DNA of 13,186 nucleotides from JAFGGG01 sp964638895 (GTDB lineage Bacteria > Spirochaetota > Spirochaetia > SZUA-6 > RPPD01), in contig CAZWYY010000075.1 in assembly GCA_964638895.1 (NCBI GenBank), positions 1-13,186 on the forward strand. The letters run 5' to 3'. A model generated the notes under the pieces. It did not search any database and had not been told where the DNA came from. It was given only the letters and a program-made list of their open reading frames with translations. Every line of letters begins with the position of its first letter. Positions within the stretch are counted from its first letter, which is position 1. The position numbers and the translations under genes are program-made. Below are positions 6,864 to 12,406 of this stretch, in pieces.

Positions 6864-7658
6864 GTGAAACAAAATATAACACGATTACAGGAATCATTCG
6901 ACAAACTCGCCGCCGATTATGATGAGATTACGGCCGATTTCGCGCATTTTGTGTGTGAGTACGTGACTAAGGCCAACCTTGGAGATTTTTTAAAGCGGCA
7001 CACCTTTTCACATATCCTGGAGGCCGGCGCGGGAACCGGCAAGTGGACGGCGTTTCTGCATTCGTTTTGCCGGGATGTAACCTTGCTCGACATCAGTGGT
7101 GAAAGCCTGAAGATCGCCGCGCAAAAACACAAACGCCTCCCCCTCCGGATTATCCGGGGAAACATAGAAGAAACGGATTTCTCCGATAATGAATTCGATT
7201 TTATCTGCGCCGAGGGCGGGGTGATTTCGTACACCCCCGGGCCGGTCAGGATGATCAAGGAGATTCACCGGGTCCTGAAGGAAAACGGGTATGCCTGGAT
7301 CGATTTTTACAACAGCCTGGGCTGGGCCTTTGAATACCACGGAATCGATTTTAAGATTGAAACCGCCCTGGCGGATGAACGCCTGATCCGCATGCCGGAC
7401 TGGGATTACCCGGCCAGGACGTTTTTGCCGCATCACCTGGCCGGTCTTTTAACGGAGCACGGCTTTGCAATAACCGGTTTTTTCGCCAATGGAATATTAC
7501 TCAACTCGTTCAGCATAAAAGAAAAAGAGGCAACCGGTTTTGACCGGGAGCAGGCCGAAAAACTGCGGGAGATTGAGCTGTGGTTAAGCCGAGAGGCGGG
7601 ATATTATAATTCCAGTCTGGCCTGCCGGTTTCTCGTCAAAAAAACGGCAGGTAATTGA
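6864..7658 (+). CDS. class I SAM-dependent methyltransferase
   Basis: The 264-residue product has the Rossmann-type methyltransferase core. Motif I is LEAGAGTGKW (52-61). The acidic residue that binds the SAM ribose is D76 in TLLDIS. A motif II-like GNIEETDFSDNEFDFI follows at 99-114, and a post-motif RVLKENGYAWIDFYN at 136-150. This fits the Methyltransf_11/UbiE-like group. A C-terminal substrate-side region of about 100 residues contains aromatic and charged segments (MPDWDYPARTFLPHH). The substrate cannot be told from sequence. The start is GTG at 6864, the first start codon after an in-frame TAG at 6858-6860; no good SD is seen, so the true start or mode of initiation is unsure. The gene is convergent with the Asp-box lipoprotein gene, sharing a terminator hairpin. 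Confidence 0.88.
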   Translation: MKQNITRLQESFDKLAADYDEITADFAHFVCEYVTKANLGDFLKRHTFSHILEAGAGTGKWTAFLHSFCRDVTLLDISGESLKIAAQKHKRLPLRIIRGNIEETDFSDNEFDFICAEGGVISYTPGPVRMIKEIHRVLKENGYAWIDFYNSLGWAFEYHGIDFKIETALADERLIRMPDWDYPARTFLPHHLAGLLTEHGFAITGFFANGILLNSFSIKEKEATGFDREQAEKLREIELWLSREAGYYNSSLACRFLVKKTAGN

Positions 7659-7661
7659 TAC

Positions 7662-7686
7662 CATAATCCGTATAAGATTATGTTTT
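7662..7686 (+). terminator. intrinsic terminator of the methyltransferase gene
   Basis: CATAATC (7662-7668) pairs perfectly with GATTATG (7676-7682) around a seven-base loop and is followed by TTTT (7683-7686). It overlaps the stop codon of the convergent lipoprotein gene (7678-7680). Confidence 0.65.
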
Positions 7687-8580
7687 ATCCTTTTCCTTAA
7701 AAATCATAATTCCATCCGCAAAATTAAAAGTCGTCAGTGTTTTTCCGTCTCTTGTTAAATAGATGTTGCTGATATCCACCAGCGTCACAGGAACCTTTTC
7801 CTGCAGCCATGTTTTTCCGCCGTTATTTGTGGATAGTTCGAAAACCGCTACTGCTTCAGGCATTGGGACCTGAAAGATGATTTTTCCGGTGGTTCTGTTC
7901 GTAAATCTCATCGCGGTATCCTGTGTCATAAGTATTTTTTTATTCGGTTGCTCTGTATCCATTTCTATGTCTTGTTTTTGCCAGGTTTTTCCGCCGTCGC
8001 CGGTAAAAAAAAGGGTATACTCGTTATCCAGGATGCAGCCTTCGGTTTCAGACCACATATCGACGGCTTTCATCCGCTTCATACCTTCAGGGAGGGTGAT
8101 CTCGTTCCAAGACCGGCCGCCGTCAAAGGTCGCCGCAAGCTTTTCCGGGGAAGCAATCCATCCCGTGTCTCTGCTTAAGAAACTCAGATACCGGCAGTGA
8201 TAGGTAAACGGGAAATTCGGCCCATAATATGTCAGACGGGTCCATGTTTTCCCGCCGTTTTCCGTTACGCCCACGTATCCCCTGGAACCGCAATTAAACG
8301 CGGTATTTTCATCCACAAAATCAATCCCGAAAAGGTCAAAAGACTTGTTGGTTGACTTCTCCCACGTTTCTCCGCCGTCATGAGTGAAGTATGTTTTTCC
8401 CCATTCACCGACGGTGATGCCGTTGTTTTGATCAAAAAATCCGACAATGGCGGCCCCCTGTGTAAACTCACATGTACGTACCAGGTCCCATTTCGAGGAA
8501 GGTGACCAGGAACATGCCGCGACCAGCAACAATACAAAAACAGGTAAGGTTATTGCATATAGAATACCTTTTCTCTCCAT
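7678..8580 (-). CDS. Asp-box (BNR) beta-propeller lipoprotein, Ycf48-like fold
   Basis: The 300-residue product has a lipoprotein signal peptide: MERKG, a hydrophobic core, and a lipobox LVAAC with Cys23 as the lipidated residue. Five Asp-boxes follow: THDGGETW (66-73), TENGGKTW (106-113), TFDGGRSW (151-158), TGDGGKTW (193-200) and STNNGGKTW (250-258). Their spacing of about 40 residues is that of blades in HCF136/Ycf48-type or sialidase-like propellers; catalytic sialidase residues are not evident, so a binding or assembly role on the membrane surface is more likely. The SD AGGAG (complement of 8588-8592) lies about seven bases before the ATG. A strong promoter at 8629-8657 drives it. It belongs to the same broad class as the frameshifted protein at 1188-1951, though the two are not close copies. 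Confidence 0.88.
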   Translation of the reverse strand: MERKGILYAITLPVFVLLLVAACSWSPSSKWDLVRTCEFTQGAAIVGFFDQNNGITVGEWGKTYFTHDGGETWEKSTNKSFDLFGIDFVDENTAFNCGSRGYVGVTENGGKTWTRLTYYGPNFPFTYHCRYLSFLSRDTGWIASPEKLAATFDGGRSWNEITLPEGMKRMKAVDMWSETEGCILDNEYTLFFTGDGGKTWQKQDIEMDTEQPNKKILMTQDTAMRFTNRTTGKIIFQVPMPEAVAVFELSTNNGGKTWLQEKVPVTLVDISNIYLTRDGKTLTTFNFADGIMIFKEKDKT

Positions 8581-8628
8581 AGTTATGCTCCTGAAATTAA
8601 TGCTATATATTTAGCAATATTGATTTGA

Positions 8629-8657
8629 ACTATAACTAAAAAAAGCCATCCTGTCAA
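8629..8657 (-). promoter_or_regulatory. sigma70-type promoter of the Asp-box lipoprotein gene
   Basis: On the minus strand TTGACA (complement of 8652-8657) is a perfect -35, followed after 17 bases by TATAGT (complement of 8629-8634), five of six to consensus. The start is expected near 8622. The -35 overlaps the stop codon of the DUF1059-like gene. A small hairpin TGCTA/TAGCA (8601-8616) lies between the start site and the SD. Confidence 0.72.
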
Positions 8658-8854
8658 CTTGATGCTAATCGATGTAAAAGAATTATATTATTTTCTTCGC
8701 TATCGGATAGCCCCGCGATCTCTGCTTCATGGTATTTTTGTACATGGGCCGGCATGGCGTTCTTGACCTCTTCCTTGTTGTCGTTGCGTGCCTCAAAGGA
8801 ACAGTCAACCATACCCAACAAGGCCGTTAAAGAAAAATAATCTGCGCTTGACAT
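8654..8854 (-). CDS. DUF1059-like small protein, possibly degenerate
   Basis: The 66-residue frame contains LGMVDCSFEARNDNKEEV (about 13-30) and a following AHVQKYHEAE with the spaced histidines of DUF1059 small proteins (usual pattern C-x-DLG-x-DC-x-F-x-A ... EEV ... H ... H). The first conserved Cys-Lys pair is missing: the N-terminus reads DYFSLTALLGM. No SD is seen before the ATG at 8854. The ATG itself lies on the -35 box of the tyrS promoter on the opposite strand, so any transcript for this gene would run antisense through the tyrS leader. It could be a genuine small gene with another start, or a decaying remnant. Function of the family is unknown. Confidence 0.55.
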   Translation of the reverse strand: MSSADYFSLTALLGMVDCSFEARNDNKEEVKNAMPAHVQKYHEAEIAGLSDSEENNIILLHRLASS

Positions 8855-8876
8855 AAAGGCGGAAAATCAAAATAAT
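8848..8876 (+). promoter_or_regulatory. strong sigma70-type promoter of the tyrS leader
   Basis: A perfect -35 TTGACA (8848-8853) is separated by 17 bases from a -10 AATAAT (8871-8876), five of six to consensus. The start is expected at about 8882-8884, only two to four bases before the ATG of the leader ORF. Confidence 0.8.
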
Positions 8877-8885
8877 AAGGGCACT

Positions 8886-8960
8886 ATGCGTATGCTGACG
8901 GATTATTATTACTATTACGACAACTCGAGCGCGAGGAGGGTAAGGCCGCCGCTGGAATAG
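8886..8960 (+). CDS. tyrosine-rich leader peptide of tyrS (24 aa)
   Basis: The ORF begins MRMLTDYYYYYDNSS and ends PPLE with TAG at 8958-8960. Codons 7-11 (8904-8918) are TAT TAT TAC TAT TAC, five tyrosines in a row, directly upstream of the gene for tyrosyl-tRNA synthetase. AAGGG (8877-8881) could be an SD, but it precedes the predicted transcription start, so the ORF may be read from a nearly leaderless mRNA; a second in-frame ATG is at 8892. The role inferred is a sensor of charged tRNA-Tyr. Ribosomes stalled at 8904-8918 leave 8934-8957 free, whereas ribosomes reaching the stop codon cover it. The design parallels the known trp, his and pheST leader peptides. Confidence 0.85.
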   Translation: MRMLTDYYYYYDNSSARRVRPPLE

Positions 8961-9013
8961 CCGTGCGTACAGCAAAGGATAAGGGTGACCACTTCCGGGA
9001 TGGTCACCCTTTT
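8934..9013 (+). promoter_or_regulatory. antiterminator helix of the tyrS attenuator
   Basis: Bases 8934-8957 pair with 8993-9013 in 20 base pairs (15 Watson-Crick, five G-U) with one AA bulge (8942-8943), one mismatch (8949/9000) and one bulged G (8951). It uses the loop and whole 3' arm of the terminator, so the two structures are mutually exclusive. Nucleation is possible early, because UUCCGGG (8993-8999) is transcribed before the terminator 3' arm and pairs with 8950-8957. The 5' arm lies inside the leader ORF and ends at the base before its stop codon. Confidence 0.72.
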
Positions 9014-9018
9014 TTTTT
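8981..9018 (+). terminator. tyrS attenuator terminator
   Basis: AAGGGTGACCA (8981-8991) pairs perfectly over 11 bp with TGGTCACCCTT (9001-9011) around the nine-base loop CTTCCGGGA. Nine T follow from 9010 to 9018. It lies 24 bases before the tyrS start and downstream of the leader promoter, so it can only act as an attenuator of tyrS. There is no T-box signature (no GGNACC bulge sequence). Confidence 0.93.
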
Positions 9019-9041
9019 GGATAGAGAAAAAGGAGGCGATT

Positions 9042-10262
9042 ATGCAGAACGAACTGAAAAGACAGCTTGCCGTATTTACGGAAAAAACAATGGAAGTTTT
9101 CCCTTTGCCCGAGTTGAGAACAAAGATCAAACGTTCGCTGCAAAGCAACACGCCGCTCCGCATAAAAATCGGTATTGATCCCACCAAGGCCCACATTCAT
9201 CTGGGGCATATGGTGCCTTTTCGTAAAATCCGGCGGCTTCAGGATCTTGGCCACATGTGTATACTCATTATCGGCGATTTCACCGCCCGGATAGGCGATC
9301 CCACCGGCAAAAACAAGGAACGGCCGCAGCTTTCATCAAAGCAGGTGCAAGAAAACGCCGGCACGTATACGGAGCAGATATTCTCGATACTTGATAAGCA
9401 GCGGACCGATGTTTATTTTAATTCGCAATGGTTTAAGGATATGCGTACGGATGAGTTTATGAGATTGGCCGCGCGTTTCTCGCTGGCGCAGCTTCTGGCG
9501 CATGACAGCTTCAGGCTGAGAATGGAAAAGGGCGCGCGCCTCGGCATGCACGAACTGTTTTATCCGATGTTCCAAGCTTTCGACTCCGTACAAACAAAGA
9601 CTGATATTGAGGTCGGCGGAAGTGACCAAAAATTCAACATCCTCTGCGGGCGTGATCTTATGGCCCAGGTGGGTTTGGAGCCGCAGGTTGCGCTGCTTTT
9701 GCCGCTGCTTTCCGGTACGGACGGACGCAAGATGAGCAAGTCTCTGGGTAATGACATTCCCGTGTCCGGAGCCCCCGCGGACAAAGTGGGGAAGATAATG
9801 TCCATCGCGGACGACCTGCTCATCCATTATTTCACGTATGCAACCGATATCGCAACCAAAGAGATCAAGAATATAGAAAATGACATTGCGCAACGGAAGA
9901 GAAATCCCCGTGATATTAAGCTTATGCTGGCCGGGGAAATCGTCTCATTGTATCATGATGAAAAAACGGCCGATCGTGCCTGCCGTGAGTTTTTGCGGGT
10001 GTTTTCAAAGAAACAGGCACCGACAAAGATACAGGAAATTTCGGTAAAAGAGAAACAACTTTCCATACGGAATTTATTGCATGATTATCTGTGTGTAAAC
10101 TCGTTAAGTGAGGCGAGGAGGCTGGTTGAGCAGGGGGGCGTTTCAATTAATGGACAGAGAATAAATGATATTAATTTACTTATTGATATAAAGCGCAATA
10201 GCGGTGCTGTACTGAAAATAGGTAAAAGACGTTTTTACAGGATTGTGGTGTTTAAGCAATAA
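9042..10262 (+). CDS. tyrS: tyrosyl-tRNA synthetase
   Basis: The 406-residue class I synthetase charges tRNA-Tyr with tyrosine in the cytoplasm. The HIGH-type motif is HIHLGH (51-56) preceded by GIDPTKA. FTARIGDPTGK follows at 80-90. FYPMFQAFDS (173-182) and DIEVGGSDQKFN (188-199) form the tyrosine pocket region, and KMSKS is exact at 230-234. An S4 RNA-binding domain occupies about 340-400 (SEARRLVEQGGVSINGQRI). Length and motif spacing fit the TyrZ/second bacterial TyrS subgroup of about 400 residues. The start at 9042 is chosen because AAAAAGGAGG precedes it by five bases; a longer frame from 8985 would run through the terminator T-run. The gene is controlled by the leader at 8848-9018 and is probably monocistronic. 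Confidence 0.97.
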   Translation: MQNELKRQLAVFTEKTMEVFPLPELRTKIKRSLQSNTPLRIKIGIDPTKAHIHLGHMVPFRKIRRLQDLGHMCILIIGDFTARIGDPTGKNKERPQLSSKQVQENAGTYTEQIFSILDKQRTDVYFNSQWFKDMRTDEFMRLAARFSLAQLLAHDSFRLRMEKGARLGMHELFYPMFQAFDSVQTKTDIEVGGSDQKFNILCGRDLMAQVGLEPQVALLLPLLSGTDGRKMSKSLGNDIPVSGAPADKVGKIMSIADDLLIHYFTYATDIATKEIKNIENDIAQRKRNPRDIKLMLAGEIVSLYHDEKTADRACREFLRVFSKKQAPTKIQEISVKEKQLSIRNLLHDYLCVNSLSEARRLVEQGGVSINGQRINDINLLIDIKRNSGAVLKIGKRRFYRIVVFKQ

Positions 10263-10287
10263 ATCAACTTTATTTATAATAGGCCGT

Positions 10288-10353
10288 TACACGCATGCCT
10301 TTGCGGCGGCCTCTGTAATGCCGGAATTTCCCGGCGGATATGCCATGCGTGTA
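10288..10353. repeat. inverted repeat between convergent tyrS and CDF-like gene
   Basis: TACACGCATG (10288-10297) is perfectly complementary to CATGCGTGTA (10344-10353). Inside, GCCGG (10320-10324) pairs with CCGGC (10331-10335). The 66-base unit lies between the ends of two convergent genes and may stop both transcripts, although no clear T-run follows on either strand. A dispersed palindromic repeat is the alternative. Confidence 0.5.
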
Positions 10354-10386
10354 CTTCCCCCCGCCCTGGTCTTTATCGCCTCATCA

Positions 10387-11670
10387 TCAGTTATGTAAAA
10401 AAAGCCGCCTCATTCTCCGGTTTGTAATTGATTTCAGGTCTTGGGTGAGCGAATAAGCGTCACCCGTCTTTTTTATCACCCCGGATTCGATAAACCCCGC
10501 CAGATACCCCCTGAAGGCTGATAATGTTATGGTATGGAAATCGATATTGACGATTTTTAAAAGCCTCGGCACCTTCTTTATAAAATCCTCTTTAAATAGA
10601 TCCGTCAATTCTTTTTTAGTGCAGTTTTTCCCCTTCACCCTGGATTTCAGCCACATCAAGAGCGCCCTTTGCTGCGTGTGAATGATACCGCTGCTCATAA
10701 AATGGCGGACCTCCGCCTCCCCCTGTTCCGGTTTCAGGAATTCCTTTACCAGCCCGATGGCGCTTTTAAAGATGAGAATCCCGATTACAAAGGAAACCCC
10801 GGCATCGGCATAGTAAAGCCACCCGATACCCGTACCCCGGGCCAGAAAGGTTATAAGGATACCGGCACAAACCAGCAGCGAACAGAAGACATGGTTTCTG
10901 GCATCCACGGCCTGACATAAGATGGCGAAGTTCGCGGTCTTTTTGCCTACCAGGTACTGGTAAGAGGAGAGCATGAGCATCACCAGGCCGCACACGGCGG
11001 AAACCGTAAAGGCGTTCCATCCGTCCTCCACGGGCCCCGGATATATTATTTTCAGCGCACCAACATACAGCACTCCGCCCAAGGAAACAAACATCAGCAC
11101 GATAATAAGCAGAGAGGCCGCCCGTTCCATTTTCATTTTTATACCCACCCAGATACCGGCCGCCGCCAGCGTGTCCATGGTATTATCCGCGGCGTCGGCG
11201 ATCAGCCCGGCTGAAAAAGACAGCAGACCGAACAAGGCTTTAAAGAAGCTTAAGACAATGTGCAGCATGAAGGTCATAAACGTCGATGTACGCTCGGAGA
11301 GTGCATAACGCATAAAAAGCGAGATGGCTTTTTCCGCGTATGCGGCCATCTCCCTTCCGGCGGGCGTCAATTCTATTTTGTTACCCGTTTTGGTGAACAC
11401 GCCCAGTTGTACGGCCTTGTCGATGCCTTTGCTGATTTTTTCGGCATTCTTGTGCCGGTGCCGGACCCCTCCTATAAGCGCCATCCGGTCCGCAAATTCC
11501 AGCACCTCTTTTTCGGTCAACGCCTGCTTGGTAAGCTCGAGCATCACCGCTTCGATTATGTCCGGCAGCTTGTGCAGCGCGTTCTGCATCTCCCTTGAAT
11601 TTTCCCAATATGTGGGTTTGGTTTTCACCCGGCGAATAAAATCAAAAAATCCGATGTGTTTCTTGCGCAT
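10387..11670 (-). CDS. cation diffusion facilitator-like membrane protein with winged-helix-like flanks
   Basis: Residues about 130-315 form the transmembrane part, with helices at roughly 131-155, 155-178, 186-208, 220-240, 250-276 and 284-308. The CDF fold shows in SFSAGLIADAADNTMDTLAA (TM2, with D162-x3-D166 at the metal-site positions) and in GWLYYADAGVSFVIGILI (TM6). In TM5 the usual H-x3-D pair reads D256-ARN-H260, the order being swapped. The N-terminal 120 residues (LTEKEVLEFADRM ... LGVFTKTGNKIELTPAGREMA) and the C-terminal 105 (TKKELTDLFKED ... ESGVIKKTGDAYSLTQ) look like winged-helix domains, replacing the normal cytoplasmic dimerisation domain. GGAG (complement of about 11679-11682) gives the start. 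Divalent metal export is the family role; whether this member transports or senses is open. Confidence 0.8.
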   Translation of the reverse strand: MRKKHIGFFDFIRRVKTKPTYWENSREMQNALHKLPDIIEAVMLELTKQALTEKEVLEFADRMALIGGVRHRHKNAEKISKGIDKAVQLGVFTKTGNKIELTPAGREMAAYAEKAISLFMRYALSERTSTFMTFMLHIVLSFFKALFGLLSFSAGLIADAADNTMDTLAAAGIWVGIKMKMERAASLLIIVLMFVSLGGVLYVGALKIIYPGPVEDGWNAFTVSAVCGLVMLMLSSYQYLVGKKTANFAILCQAVDARNHVFCSLLVCAGILITFLARGTGIGWLYYADAGVSFVIGILIFKSAIGLVKEFLKPEQGEAEVRHFMSSGIIHTQQRALLMWLKSRVKGKNCTKKELTDLFKEDFIKKVPRLLKIVNIDFHTITLSAFRGYLAGFIESGVIKKTGDAYSLTQDLKSITNRRMRRLFLHN

Positions 11671-11919
11671 AATGTATCTCCGTCATTCCTTGCAGGCTAA
11701 ACGCTGTTCACTTGGTCCCATTATGTACGGGTATACTATCAGAAAGAGAAGGTTTATCAAATAGCTTCAAATTCAATGTGCGAATTTTCAGACGTACTTA
11801 TCTGAGATGATGCATTTCATGCATATTGCAGTTAAACCCCAAGCTGGGATATGATAATCCGACTAGTGTCTTCCGATTCATTACCAGAAAGACGACACAG
11901 GCATAGCAGATTGGGAACA

Positions 11920-12102
11920 ATGCGAATAGAAGTGAATTATTTATTTTTGGTGTTTTTTATACTGCCGCTGTTTTTCTCCTGCGTCACAAATGAGAACTCC
12001 GTCACGTACCTGTCACGGTTTGATTTTGACGGTGACGGGGTAAACGACAGGGTTTCCTATACGTTCAGCGGAGGAGCACACTGCTGTTATACAAATGTCT
12101 AA
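11920..12102 (+). pseudogene. lipoprotein gene truncated by a 129-bp element
   Basis: From the ATG at 11920 the product begins MRIEVNYLFLVFFILPLFFSC, a lipoprotein signal with Cys about residue 21. The mature part contains FDFDGDGVNDRVSYTF, a DxDxDG calcium-binding-like (FG-GAP/EF-loop) motif, and then GGAHCCY. The combination resembles a secreted lipoprotein family that normally continues for a hundred or more residues. Here the frame ends after about 60 residues at a TAA (12100-12102) inside the left terminal repeat of the element at 12095-12223, so the last residues (N-V) come from the element. The missing 3' part is not recognisable on the right side of the element. The SD (GGGA) is weak. 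A longer frame from 11851 is less likely. Confidence 0.6.
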
Positions 12103-12223
12103 AGGCATGATAAACTACGAAAGAATCGGCGCATAAAATTACGAACCGAAAACCTTATTAGGAGGTTAGCGGTGTGTCAAAATTAAGCGTTGAATGTAAG
12201 GAGTTTATCATGCCTTTAGACAT
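12095..12223. mobile_element. MITE-like element with 22-bp perfect terminal inverted repeats
   Basis: Bases 12095-12116 (ATGTCTAAAGGCATGATA plus four) are the exact reverse complement of 12202-12223. The 85 bases between include an AACCT/AGGTT hairpin (12151-12167) and an SD-like AGGAGGT (12160-12166), followed seven bases later by a GTG (12174) opening a 19-codon frame that reads MSKLSVECKEFIMPLDIRL-like residues into the right repeat. That frame could be the remnant 5' end of a transposase gene. No target-site duplication is seen next to the repeats. No known IS family is recognised. It lies at the breakpoint of a truncated lipoprotein gene. Confidence 0.6.
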
Positions 12224-12406
12224 CCGGCTTTAAAATACCTTATATCCACTTTTGTATCCTCTGATAGCGATATTTTTATATCTTACTTTTACGTGTATTT
12301 TGTGCATAGCTACTCTCAATAAGCTCGTAATTTACTCATCGGCCCTTATACAATGAAGATTTTGTGTTGAAAAGTGAAATATTATTTAGAATTATATTTA
12401 AAGGAC

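Noticed and set aside
8981..9018. T-box riboswitch in front of tyrS
   Set aside because: The terminator arm AAGGGTGACCA resembles the start of a T-box sequence, but the GGNACC bulge is missing and the leader is too short (about 160 bases) for the usual stem I with specifier loop. The Tyr-codon ORF explains the structure better.
10281..10353. Integron attC site at 10281-10353 or 12095-12223
   Set aside because: Palindromic and of suitable length, but the GTTRRRY and RYYYAAC core sites are absent.
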